Assembly: GCA_038884455.1 (NCBI GenBank)
Contig: JAWABU010000020.1
Location: 1-32,114 of the forward strand
DNA: 32,114 nt
Direction of reading: 5' to 3'
Source of the DNA: Candidatus Thermoplasmatota archaeon
GTDB taxonomy: Archaea > Thermoplasmatota > E2 > DHVEG-1
Shown here: one piece after another, positions 14,371 to 21,938 of the stretch
Layout of the letters: each line of letters begins with the position of its first letter
Numbering within the stretch: position 1 is the stretch's first letter
Made by a program: the position numbers and the translations under genes
Notes under the pieces: generated by a model
Database searches by the model: none
Seen by the model: only the letters and a program-made list of their open reading frames with translations
Told to the model about the DNA's origin: nothing

Positions 14371-15204
14371 ATGAAAAGTATCGATTTTTCTCTAATGATT
14401 AATCCTGAAGAAGTTTCTACGATTCTCCAAGAGTTCATTAAAACCTATGTGCATACCTCAGGATATGATGACGTAGTTCTTGGTCTATCAGGAGGGATTG
14501 ATTCATCAGTGGTTGCTGTTTTATGCACGAAAGCACTTGGAAGAAATCATGTTCATGGAGTATTTATGCCGGATGAAACAACGCCACCTCAGGACAGAAA
14601 AGATCTCGAACTTCTTATTCAAACAGTAGGTATTTCGTGCACCGAGATCAACATTACTCCAATACTTCAATCTATTATGAAGGTTTATCCACAGAAAATA
14701 AACCAATTAACATTAGCAAATATAAAAACTCGTATCCGGATGGTATTGCTATTTACATTTGCCAACGAGAAAAGAAGTCTTGTCTGTGGTACGTCAAATA
14801 AATCAGAATTTTTAATAGGATATTTTACAAAATATGGAGATGGTGGTGTTGATCTCCAACCACTTGGAGATCTCTATAAAACTCAAGTTTTTCATCTGGC
14901 ACAATACCTTAACATACCAGAACAGTTTCTCTCAAAACCTCCGTCAGCTGGATTATGGGCTGGACAAACAGATGAAAAAGAAATTGGATTATCCTATCAG
15001 ATTCTTGATAAAATTTTATATGGTCTTGAACTAAAAATCGATGATGCTATAATTCAAAAAGAAGCAGGAGTTCAACAAAAAGATATTGACTACGTCAAAA
15101 ATCGATGGAAAACTAGCCAACATAAACGACGGATGCCACTTATCCCAAAAATAGGGATACGGACACCAGGATTTGATTGGCGTTCATCAATTCAAAAAGA
15201 ATAA
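14371..15204 (+). CDS. nadE: NH3-dependent NAD+ synthetase
   Basis: A 277-residue ATP-pyrophosphatase that amidates deaminated NAD with ammonia. The P-loop SGGIDSS is at 40-46. GTSNKSEFLIGYFTKYGDGG and PLGDLYKTQV form the family's ATP and NaAD pocket. KPPSAGLWAGQTDEKEIG is the conserved flexible loop. There is no glutaminase domain, so free ammonia is the nitrogen source. It is four bases after the MCM-like gene and probably co-transcribed. It meets purC tail to tail with 33 bases between stops. Confidence 0.95.
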   Translation: MKSIDFSLMINPEEVSTILQEFIKTYVHTSGYDDVVLGLSGGIDSSVVAVLCTKALGRNHVHGVFMPDETTPPQDRKDLELLIQTVGISCTEINITPILQSIMKVYPQKINQLTLANIKTRIRMVLLFTFANEKRSLVCGTSNKSEFLIGYFTKYGDGGVDLQPLGDLYKTQVFHLAQYLNIPEQFLSKPPSAGLWAGQTDEKEIGLSYQILDKILYGLELKIDDAIIQKEAGVQQKDIDYVKNRWKTSQHKRRMPLIPKIGIRTPGFDWRSSIQKE

Positions 15205-15237
15205 AAAAGAACAAATCGATGCAAATCGATGATTTCT

Positions 15238-16134
15238 TTATCTGAAAGAAAACTTTTTCCCGGTTAACAACTCATATGCATCTTGATATTTCTGCTGAGT
15301 TACCTGAATTACTGAATCCGGAAGATGAGGTGGCGTTGAATCTTTATCATATCCTATCGAGAGAAGATAATCTCGAACGTATTGTTTATCAAAACTTGGC
15401 TGTGGTTTTCCAGGTTCATATGAATCTGCTGGCCAGAACCGAGAAGAATCCGGAGTAAGAATTTCATCTACAAGAATAATTTCATTATTAAGCACACCGA
15501 ATTCAAATTTAGTATCAGCAATGATAATGCCTCGTTTTAACGCATAATCAGCAGCTGTTGAATATAATGCCAACGAATATTCTTTGAGTTTCGTAGCATT
15601 TTTTAATCCAATGATGTTCTTCATTTTTTCAAATGAAATATTAATATCATGACCTGAGGCTGCCTTAGTTGAAGGAGTAAATAAAGGCTCATCAAATTTA
15701 TCTGATTCGCGTAAACCTTTTCTTAATTTTATACCACAAACTGTTCCATCCTGTTTATAAGAATTCCAGGCAGACCCAGAGATGTAACCTCGAACAATGC
15801 ATTCAACAGGTAGAACTTTTGCTTTTTTTACTAGCATACTACGATATTTGAGAGATGTCTTATGTTCACGAAGTTTTGCAGGATATTTTTCTATATCTGC
15901 AGTAATAAAATGATTTGGGACAATATCTTGAGTAAACTCGAACCAAAATTTTGATAGTTGAGTTAAACATATTCCTTTTTTAGGGATTGGATCTGGAAGG
16001 ACATGATCAAATGCTGAAATGCGATCAGTTGCCACAATGAGAAGTTTATTGTCAATCTCGTAGAGATCGCGAACTTTACCGCGATTAAGAATTTTAAAAG
16101 GCAATTCCGTTTGAACAACAGTCTGTACAACCAT
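15238..16134 (-). CDS. purC: SAICAR synthetase
   Basis: A 298-residue phosphoribosylaminoimidazole-succinocarboxamide synthase of purine synthesis, which ligates CAIR and aspartate using ATP. The signatures LNRGKVRDLYEI, VATDRISAFDHVLPDPIPKKG, VECIVRGYISGSAWNSYKQDG and IIADTKFEFGV are present in order. The C-terminal part SFDKQYVRDYLLSIGYDKDSTPPHLPD matches the longer (yeast/archaeal) form. AGGAGG lies 7 bases before ATG 16134. It is second gene of the metG-purC unit, 14 bases after metG. Confidence 0.96.
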   Translation of the reverse strand: MVVQTVVQTELPFKILNRGKVRDLYEIDNKLLIVATDRISAFDHVLPDPIPKKGICLTQLSKFWFEFTQDIVPNHFITADIEKYPAKLREHKTSLKYRSMLVKKAKVLPVECIVRGYISGSAWNSYKQDGTVCGIKLRKGLRESDKFDEPLFTPSTKAASGHDINISFEKMKNIIGLKNATKLKEYSLALYSTAADYALKRGIIIADTKFEFGVLNNEIILVDEILTPDSSRFWPADSYEPGKPQPSFDKQYVRDYLLSIGYDKDSTPPHLPDSVIQVTQQKYQDAYELLTGKKFSFR

Positions 16135-16148
16135 AGGCTGCCTCCTTT

Positions 16149-18278
16149 TTATCGAACCTGCGAACCGGGTTTAATTTTTTTATCAGTTTTAACAGTAATG
16201 TTTTTGATTTTAAGTGGCTTTCCGTTGTACACAATTTCGTCATTGTCATTTGTGGTCATCTGTATAGATTTGAAATCATCAAATTCTAAAACAGAGACTG
16301 GCTCATGGGGTATACCTTCAACAAGAATCTCAGCCCCAGGATATGCATCTCCTGGGTTAAGCAAAACAACAGTACCTATATCATCTCCTGCAGCAAGGAG
16401 CATTCCTTTTGATTCAATACCTCGAATTGTCGCAGGTTTCAGATTATTAACAATTACGATTTTTTTTCCCTGAAGTTCGTCTTTTGAATAATATGGTTTG
16501 ATTCCAGCAACTATCGTCCTTTTTCCAAGTGGACCGATATCAATAGATAGGATGTAGAGTTTATCTGCCTTTGGATGATCTTGAACGTGCTCAATTTTTG
16601 CAACACGAAGATCAACCTTTGAAAACGGGTCGGTAGTTTCAACAATCATAGAAAGCTCCAATTTTTTGAAAACAGGAAGGGGTTTATCAATGTGTTTATT
16701 TTCTGGAAGTTCAGAAAAAGCATCATCCCAACGTGATATCGGCTTGGTAAAACCAATGCTGTTCCATATCGTATGAGAACCAAAAGGAAGGTACGGTGCT
16801 GTGAATACTGCTAATGCCTGAATGATTTTCAGACACACATATAAAACAGTATTGCAACGTTCTGTATCTTTTTTTACCAAGATCCATGGTTGGTTCTGAT
16901 CAAAATAAACATTTCCATATTGTGCTAGATTCATTGCTGAACGGAGACCTTTTTTAAACATGCAGTGACTGATCGCATCGCTTACCTCTTGCGAGGTTTC
17001 CTGTATCTTTTTCAATGCTTCTTTGTCAGCACTTGTAAATGTTTCTGGTTTCCTGAGCACACCAAAGTTTTTGTTGATAAAAGTAAGTACCCTATGAACA
17101 AAATTTCCATACGTCCCTACAAGCTCATCATTATTTTTTGCTATAAAATCGTTCCATAACCAATTCGTATCTTTATTTTCAGGCATGTTAATTGAAAGAT
17201 AATATCGAACGGCATCGGGATCGACTTTTTGTAGAATGTCTGGAACCCAAATTGCAATTTTTCTGCTTTTTGAAAACTGTTCTCCTTTGAGGAGAAGATA
17301 TTCATTTGCTGGAATATCATACGGCAGATTCAAATGGTGATCATATCCCATAAGAATTGAAGGCCAGATAATTGAATGAAAGGGAATATTGTCTTTTGCC
17401 AGGAAATAATAATGTTTACAGTTGGTATTTTTCCACCACATTTCCCAGAGGTCTTTTTTTCCTTGAGCGCATGCCCATTCCTTGCTTGCTGAAAGATATC
17501 CAATGACCGCATCAAACCAAACGTATATTCTTTTTTCTTCAAAACCGGGTAACGGCACAGGAATCCCCCAGGTTATATCCCGGGTTATCGCTCGATCTTT
17601 CAGACCTCCTTTTAGCCAATTTTCAGTAAATCTTAAAACGTTTGCCCGCCAATGAGTGTTTCCTTGAATATACTGAAGAAGCGGTGATTCAAACTTACTT
17701 AAAGCAAAAAAGAAATGCTCAGTTGAACGAATAACTGGTGGTGTACCGCAGAGTTTACATTTCACCTGGTCAAGTTCGAAACATTCTAACAGTTTTCCAC
17801 AGTGATCACACTGATCTCCCCGTGCCCCTTCTCTGTGACAACAAGGACAGATTCCTTCAATATAGCGATCAGGTAGAAAACGATGACAGCGTTCACAGTA
17901 ATATGCTTGGATCGTACTTTTATAGATATACTTTTTAGTATACAAGATTGTAAATATCTCTTGAACAACCTGTTCATGGTTTTTGGTTGTAGTTCGGGTA
18001 AAAAGATCAAATGAAATTCCGAATTGCCGCATATTCTCCTTATGCTCTTGATGATAACGATCAACGATCTCCTGCGGTGTAGTTTTTTCGTTATCTGCTG
18101 TAATTGTAATTGGAGTCCCATGTTCATCGCTTCCTGAAACCATCAGGACATCATCACCTTTTAATCGATGAAATCGAGCAAATATATCAGCAGGTAGATA
18201 ACATCCAGCGATATGTCCTAAGTGTAATGATCCATTTGCATAGGGCCATGCAACACCGATAAATATCTTGGAACTCAT
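16149..18278 (-). CDS. metG: Methionyl-tRNA synthetase with C-terminal tRNA-binding domain
   Basis: A 709-residue class I synthetase. The HIGH-type motif lies in PYANGSLHLGHIAG, and GSDEHGTPI follows. The zinc insert has four CxxC knuckles (from CERCHRF through CKLCGTPP). The KMSKS loop reads FSKSRK. The anticodon-binding helical domain contains FVHRVLTFINKNFG. Residues from about 600 (KVDLRVAKIEHVQDHPKADKLYILSIDIG and following) form a Trbp111/EMAPII-type OB domain fused at the C terminus; many archaea encode this separately. ATG 18278 is chosen over TTG 18287. The promoter TTTATAGATAAAAT (about 18318-18330, minus strand) gives a short leader. Confidence 0.96.
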   Translation of the reverse strand: MSSKIFIGVAWPYANGSLHLGHIAGCYLPADIFARFHRLKGDDVLMVSGSDEHGTPITITADNEKTTPQEIVDRYHQEHKENMRQFGISFDLFTRTTTKNHEQVVQEIFTILYTKKYIYKSTIQAYYCERCHRFLPDRYIEGICPCCHREGARGDQCDHCGKLLECFELDQVKCKLCGTPPVIRSTEHFFFALSKFESPLLQYIQGNTHWRANVLRFTENWLKGGLKDRAITRDITWGIPVPLPGFEEKRIYVWFDAVIGYLSASKEWACAQGKKDLWEMWWKNTNCKHYYFLAKDNIPFHSIIWPSILMGYDHHLNLPYDIPANEYLLLKGEQFSKSRKIAIWVPDILQKVDPDAVRYYLSINMPENKDTNWLWNDFIAKNNDELVGTYGNFVHRVLTFINKNFGVLRKPETFTSADKEALKKIQETSQEVSDAISHCMFKKGLRSAMNLAQYGNVYFDQNQPWILVKKDTERCNTVLYVCLKIIQALAVFTAPYLPFGSHTIWNSIGFTKPISRWDDAFSELPENKHIDKPLPVFKKLELSMIVETTDPFSKVDLRVAKIEHVQDHPKADKLYILSIDIGPLGKRTIVAGIKPYYSKDELQGKKIVIVNNLKPATIRGIESKGMLLAAGDDIGTVVLLNPGDAYPGAEILVEGIPHEPVSVLEFDDFKSIQMTTNDNDEIVYNGKPLKIKNITVKTDKKIKPGSQVR

Positions 18279-18317
18279 AGAGATCAAGCAGGAATAAGAA
18301 ACGTTTCATTTAATTTT

Positions 18318-18330
18318 ATCTATAAACGAG
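18318..18330 (-). promoter_or_regulatory. TATA promoter of metG-purC
   Basis: TTTATAGATAAAA on the minus strand predicts transcription about 20 bases before ATG 18278. No Shine-Dalgarno sequence is visible. Confidence 0.45.
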
Positions 18331-18433
18331 GGATCACGATCATCCAATCTACACAGCGTAAAGAAGGAGGCAATATCTTCCAAGTGCTATCACCCGTTGT
18401 GTAAATAACCATGTTGACAATTTCGAGCACAAG

Positions 18434-18458
18434 GTTTATATACAATACAATCTTGTAT
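18434..18458 (+). promoter_or_regulatory. Strong TATA box overlapped by a palindrome, upstream of dnaG
   Basis: GTTTATATAC (18434-18443) is a strong TATA element. Immediately after it lies ATACAA-TC-TTGTAT (18445-18458), a 6+6 bp dyad between the TATA box and the expected start near 18462, where a repressor would block polymerase recruitment. No known operator is recognised. Confidence 0.45.
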
Positions 18459-18461
18459 GAT

Positions 18462-18684
18462 ATGTATTCGAATTAAATCAACTTCATGAGAAATAGCACT
18501 GATTCATGGTGTTTTCTCATCTTGAGATTTACCTATGATTAAATTCCTTAAATCAAAAAATCTCCTGTACCATACATAGATGAGATAATAGATAAAAAAC
18601 CTGCTTCGCCTACCATGATACTGGTAGACAAGTGCTATTTTTCAAAAGAAGGTTGATAAAAAGAAAACATAAGGTGAATAGATT
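18462..18684 (+). other. Long structured leader or small RNA upstream of dnaG
   Basis: This gene-free stretch lies between the promoter at 18434 and dnaG. It contains a hairpin ATGAGAAA/TTTCTCAT around 18486-18519, and CTACCA-TGATAC-TGGTAG (about 18619-18636), a perfect 6-bp hairpin followed shortly by CTATTTTTC. The second hairpin plus T-run could end a small RNA of about 180 bases, or the whole may be an unusually long dnaG leader. The region 18288-18433 before it holds only the two divergent promoters. Confidence 0.35.
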
Positions 18685-19986
18685 ATGGTAATAGATCCAT
18701 CAACAACAAAATATCTAATTAAGGCTAAAATTCGAGCAGACGGAATTATTGAAAAATCTGATGTCGTCGGTGCTATTTTTGGTCAGACCGAAGGTCTTCT
18801 TGGCGACGAGCTTGATCTTCGTGAGCTTCAACGATCAGCGAGGGTTGGTAGAATAGAAGTCGACATTGAATCAAAAAATGGAAAAAGTGAAGGAATGATT
18901 ACCTTACCAACATCCCTTGATAAAGTTGAAACAGTTATTCTTGCCGCTGCATTTGAAAGCATCGATCGAGTTGGTCCTTGTAAGGCAACCATTAAAGTTG
19001 ATGAAGTTGAAGATGTTCGCGTATCCCGAAGGAAACAAGTCATCGAACGCGCAAAACAGTTACTCAACGAGATCATGGAAAAAAGTAAAACAGAAGGGGA
19101 AAGCATCTCTGATAATGTTCGACAATCAATTCAGATTGAAGAAATTACATCTTATGGTCAAGATCATTGCCCTGCTGGTCCGAACATTCAAGAAAGCGAC
19201 GCGATCATTATCGTTGAAGGACGACGTGATGTATTGAATCTATTGAAATACGGGATAAAAAATGTTATCGCTGTCGGTGGGACCAATGTTCCAAAAACCG
19301 TTATTGATCTGACAAAAGAGAAAATTACCACGGTTTTTGTTGACGGTGATCGTGGCGGAGAACTTATTTTAAAGGAATTATTACAAGTAGCAGATGTTGA
19401 TTTTATCGCTCGAGCACCTCAAACTCGAGAAGTCGAAGAAATTCCGCAGAAACTAATCATGAAAGCATTGAAAAATAAGATACCCCGTGAACAATACATG
19501 GATATGTATAACATCAAAATAGAACGAGATGATCTGAGACAGAACGGCGATGATCGACAGCAGAAATCAAAAAAAGAGTTATTCCAACAGAAGAAAAAAG
19601 AACGACGAGATGAACAAGAACAATTCCAAGAACAACCGCAAGAAAAACCACAACAACCACAACTTGAAGAAGAACCTCCTGAGATTACTCCAGAAAAACA
19701 AAAACATTATGAACAAATACTCAATGATATTTCAGGATCCCTGAAAGCAGTGTTATTCGATAGTAATGGGAATGAACTTCGAAAAATACCCGTGCGAGAA
19801 CTCACCGATGAAATAAAAAAAGATGATCATGTTACCGCTGTTGTCTTTGATGGTATTATTACACAACGACTTCTTGATATTGCAAATAATAAAAATGTTC
19901 GCGAAATCGTAGGGATAAAACTTGGCAACGTAGTAAAATTACCCAAAGCGATAAAAGTTTTAACGAAGAACGATTTTCAGAAATAA
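18685..19986 (+). CDS. dnaG: Archaeal DnaG (Toprim-domain primase / exosome subunit)
   Basis: A 433-residue archaeal DnaG. The N-terminal domain (1-165) carries ADGIIEKSDVVGAIFGQTEGLLGDELDL. The Toprim domain has E178 (IIIVEGRRDVLNLL) and the DGD metal motif at 220-222 (VFVDGDRGGELI). A Glu/Gln/Lys-rich low-complexity linker (about 285-340) separates it from a C-terminal domain (YEQILNDISGSLKAVLFDSNG to the end). The bacterial zinc-finger and DnaB-interaction domains are absent, as is normal in archaea, where DnaG also associates with the RNA exosome. AAGGTGA lies about 8 bases before the ATG. It is preceded by an unusual leader. Confidence 0.95.
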   Translation: MVIDPSTTKYLIKAKIRADGIIEKSDVVGAIFGQTEGLLGDELDLRELQRSARVGRIEVDIESKNGKSEGMITLPTSLDKVETVILAAAFESIDRVGPCKATIKVDEVEDVRVSRRKQVIERAKQLLNEIMEKSKTEGESISDNVRQSIQIEEITSYGQDHCPAGPNIQESDAIIIVEGRRDVLNLLKYGIKNVIAVGGTNVPKTVIDLTKEKITTVFVDGDRGGELILKELLQVADVDFIARAPQTREVEEIPQKLIMKALKNKIPREQYMDMYNIKIERDDLRQNGDDRQQKSKKELFQQKKKERRDEQEQFQEQPQEKPQQPQLEEEPPEITPEKQKHYEQILNDISGSLKAVLFDSNGNELRKIPVRELTDEIKKDDHVTAVVFDGIITQRLLDIANNKNVREIVGIKLGNVVKLPKAIKVLTKNDFQK

Positions 19987-19994
19987 TACATTAT

Positions 19995-20020
19995 TGCTTT
20001 CTTTTTTTTATTTTTTTGTC
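19995..20020 (+). terminator. T-rich terminator after dnaG
   Basis: TTTCTTTTTTTTATTTTTTTGTC lies within 35 bases of the dnaG stop, an archaeal oligo-T terminator. Confidence 0.55.
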
Positions 20021-20052
20021 ATATTGCTCATGTGCCGAGCAAAAATATAAAA

Positions 20053-20062
20053 ACCGTTTATA
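20053..20062 (+). promoter_or_regulatory. TATA promoter of the UPF0058 gene
   Basis: ACCGTTTATAGT preceded by an A-run predicts a start near 20085, a few bases before ATG 20091. This argues for ATG 20091 over the out-of-frame ATG 20074. Confidence 0.5.
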
Positions 20063-20090
20063 GTATTATCACAATGGTGGGCGCGTACCA

Positions 20091-20402
20091 ATGCAGAAAG
20101 ACGAATTGATACAACTTCATACTTTTTTATATCAGATACGAACACAACTTGAACAACTTTGTGAAAATAACAATGGTGGATGTAAACCATCATCATATGA
20201 AAAACTTGAGATTACACCCTACCAGATCCACAAATCAAAACGAGAGCATAAACTTGCGGTTTTTACACTAAGTAAAGACATCGCGTCAATATTATCAAAT
20301 AATACTCATGATCCAAGTCTTGAAAAAATCGCAAATCGTCTGGACCAGATGATGCTTCGTTTTATGACTGATAAAGAGAAATCAACGATGATTAATCCGT
20401 AA
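20091..20402 (+). CDS. UPF0058 family protein
   Basis: 103 residues, mostly helical. The opening MQKDELIQLHTFLYQIRTQLE is the hallmark of archaeal UPF0058 proteins, followed by YEKLEITPYQIHKSKREHKLAVFTLSKDIASIL. The function is unknown; the family is confined to archaea and sometimes annotated as a metal-binding protein. It is nearly leaderless. Its last 21 bases overlap the end of the convergent acetyltransferase gene. Confidence 0.9.
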   Translation: MQKDELIQLHTFLYQIRTQLEQLCENNNGGCKPSSYEKLEITPYQIHKSKREHKLAVFTLSKDIASILSNNTHDPSLEKIANRLDQMMLRFMTDKEKSTMINP

Positions 20403-20834
20403 CGGTAAAATCATTAAATATGCATCTTCATGGTTTTGATAAAAATTTTTTAAGGTACCTTGAATGATAAAGCCATGCTTTGTATAAAATCGAATAGCTG
20501 GAGTATTACTCGTTCGAACTTCAAGTTCAATGATGTTAATCTGATATAGTTCCATAGTTTCAACAAAATGGTAAAGCAATAACGACCCGATTTTTTTTCG
20601 TCGTTGGGAAGAAACAACAGCAAGCATGAGAATCCGAGCAGTCGTATGACTCGTTTTAACCCCAATGAGAAAACCAACAAGACCACCCTGATCTTCAGCA
20701 ACTAGGAAACCCTGAGGAAATTGTTCATAAAAATGATTAAAAATAGCAGGATTATAGCGCTCTGGTAAATTCTCAGATGCTAGTCTAACTACCGTGACGA
20801 TGTCTTCTGCGCAAACACGACGTATCAAAACCAC
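20382..20834 (-). CDS. GNAT-family (RimI-like) N-acetyltransferase
   Basis: A 150-residue GNAT enzyme that transfers acetyl from acetyl-CoA, probably to a protein N-terminus. MVLIRRVCAEDIVTVVRLASENLPERY gives the N-terminal substrate segment. MLAVVSSQRRKKIGSLLLYHFVE contains the acetyl-CoA pyrophosphate loop (RRKKIGS). LEVRTSNTPAIRFYTKHGFIIQGTLKNFY is the family's C-terminal signature. It resembles archaeal RimI/Ard1, though substrate is not proven. A TATA element (about 20857-20864, minus strand) places transcription at or next to ATG 20834, so the message is probably leaderless. It ends inside the convergent UPF0058 gene. Confidence 0.9.
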   Translation of the reverse strand: MVLIRRVCAEDIVTVVRLASENLPERYNPAIFNHFYEQFPQGFLVAEDQGGLVGFLIGVKTSHTTARILMLAVVSSQRRKKIGSLLLYHFVETMELYQINIIELEVRTSNTPAIRFYTKHGFIIQGTLKNFYQNHEDAYLMILPLRINHR

Positions 20835-20856
20835 AAAAGATACAGATACGCATCTG

Positions 20857-20886
20857 TTTTAAAGCATTAGCGGTATCTTTAAAAAT
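20857..20886. promoter_or_regulatory. Divergent TATA elements for the GNAT and thi4 genes
   Basis: TTTAAAAC on the minus strand (about 20857-20864) serves the acetyltransferase; CTTTAAAAAT on the plus strand (20877-20886) serves thi4. No other structure is visible in this 68-base gap. Confidence 0.4.
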
Positions 20887-20902
20887 AGTACATCAATAAA
20901 GG

Positions 20903-21697
20903 ATGCAGCCAGAGGTGTTTCTTATCGTTATTGACGATATTATGATAACAAAAACAATCTTCAAACGTTTTTCAAAAGAATTTCAGGATTGTTTTGATGT
21001 TGATGTGGCGATTGCAGGTGCCGGCCCAGCAGGATTAACTGCAGCAAACTATCTTGCCAGTGCTGGAAAAAAAGTTGTTTTGTTTGAACGAAAATTATCT
21101 ATCGGTGGTGGCATGTGGGGCGGCGGGATGACATTTCCAGTCATTGTCGTACAAAAAGAGTCGACATCTATTTTGACCAAAGCTCATATCAAATTTCATG
21201 ACGAAGGAAATGGGTATTTCAGTGCTGATTCTATTGAAGCAGTTACCAAGTTATGTGCAACTGCAATTGACGCAGGTACACGGATTTTTACTGCAATTTC
21301 AGTTGAAGATGTGTTACTCCAAGGAAAAAAAGTCAATGGTTTTGTCATCAATTGGACTGCAGTTGAAATGGCAGGGCTTCATGTAGATCCTCTCACCATC
21401 AAAGCAAAGTATTGTATCGATGCCACCGGTCATGCTGCTGAGATATGTCGTATCGTTCGGCAAAAAGTCGGACCGTTAAATACACCCAGCGGTGATCTTG
21501 AAAAAGAACGATCTATGTGTGCTGAGATCGGCGAAAAAACCGTCGTTGAAAATACTAAAGAGGTGTATCCTGGTCTCATTGTTGCAGGTATGGGAGCAAA
21601 TGCCGTATATGGTGCTCCCCGCATGGGTCCTATTTTTGGTGGTATGTTGCTTTCTGGGAAAAAAGCAGCTGAGATAATTTTAAAACAAATACAGTAA
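20903..21697 (+). CDS. thi4: Thiamine thiazole synthase Thi4, sulfide-dependent archaeal type
   Basis: A 264-residue enzyme making the ADP-thiazole precursor of thiamine from NAD and glycine. The dinucleotide fold is VDVAIAGAGPAGLTAANYLA (33-52). RKLSIGGGMWGGGMTFP and the C-terminal GMGANAVYGAPRMGPIFGGMLLSG are family signatures. The catalytic region reads AGLHVDP, with H160 where the yeast suicide enzyme has its sulfur-donating cysteine; archaeal enzymes with His use free sulfide and turn over repeatedly. The start is uncertain: ATG 20903 follows AAAGG closely, but ATG 20942 is also possible because the TATA element CTTTAAAAAT (20877-20886) lies so close. Confidence 0.94.
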   Translation: MQPEVFLIVIDDIMITKTIFKRFSKEFQDCFDVDVAIAGAGPAGLTAANYLASAGKKVVLFERKLSIGGGMWGGGMTFPVIVVQKESTSILTKAHIKFHDEGNGYFSADSIEAVTKLCATAIDAGTRIFTAISVEDVLLQGKKVNGFVINWTAVEMAGLHVDPLTIKAKYCIDATGHAAEICRIVRQKVGPLNTPSGDLEKERSMCAEIGEKTVVENTKEVYPGLIVAGMGANAVYGAPRMGPIFGGMLLSGKKAAEIILKQIQ

Positions 21698-21746
21698 ACA
21701 AAGAACATCAAAAAAAACGATGAAGGGGCTTCTTGAAAAGGGGATA

Positions 21747-21825
21747 CTAGGAAGGTGGGATGGGAATCAATAGTGCTTTCAATAAGCAATGGAAAAATTT
21801 TGATGATTTTGAAAATCCTTCCTAG
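21747..21825. other. Hairpin-rich intergenic element after thi4
   Basis: CTAGGAAGG (21747-21755) and CCTTCCTAG (21817-21825) are perfect complements closing a 79-base element. Inside, TGCTT-TCAAT-AAGCA forms a second hairpin and GATTT-TGA-AAATC a third small one. The region lies between the convergent thi4 and AEC genes, with no reading frame of note. It may be a small structured RNA or a bidirectional terminator. Confidence 0.35.
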
Positions 21826-21862
21826 CTGGAGGTCTCATTACGAATACGACTTATGAATGTTG

Positions 21863-21908
21863 CTTGTAGTTAGATATGTAGTTAGGTATTCACCAAATGA
21901 ACTACAAG
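21863..21908. repeat. 9-bp inverted repeat with internal tandem copies between thi4 and the AEC gene
   Basis: CTTGTAGTT (21863-21871) pairs perfectly with AACTACAAG (21900-21908). TGTAGTTAG occurs twice in tandem, at 21865-21873 and 21877-21885, 12 bases apart. It could fold as RNA at the 3' end of the AEC transcript or be a protein-binding site. Confidence 0.4.
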
Positions 21909-21938
21909 ATAAACCACTCTTTCTTATATCTGCTCCGA

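Noticed and set aside
15200-15232. Tandem AAATCGATG repeats between nadE and purC
   Set aside because: Two 8-9 base copies in a 33-base gap are too short to distinguish from chance in AT-rich DNA.
18481-18530. Box C/D small RNA candidate (CTGA at 18499-18502 with ATGA-like boxes)
   Set aside because: The C and C' boxes deviate from RUGAUGA and the spacing to CTGA is too short for a guide sequence.
18486-18542. Possible 18-codon upstream frame in the dnaG leader
   Set aside because: It has no ribosome binding site and overlaps the hairpin; a chance frame of this length is expected.
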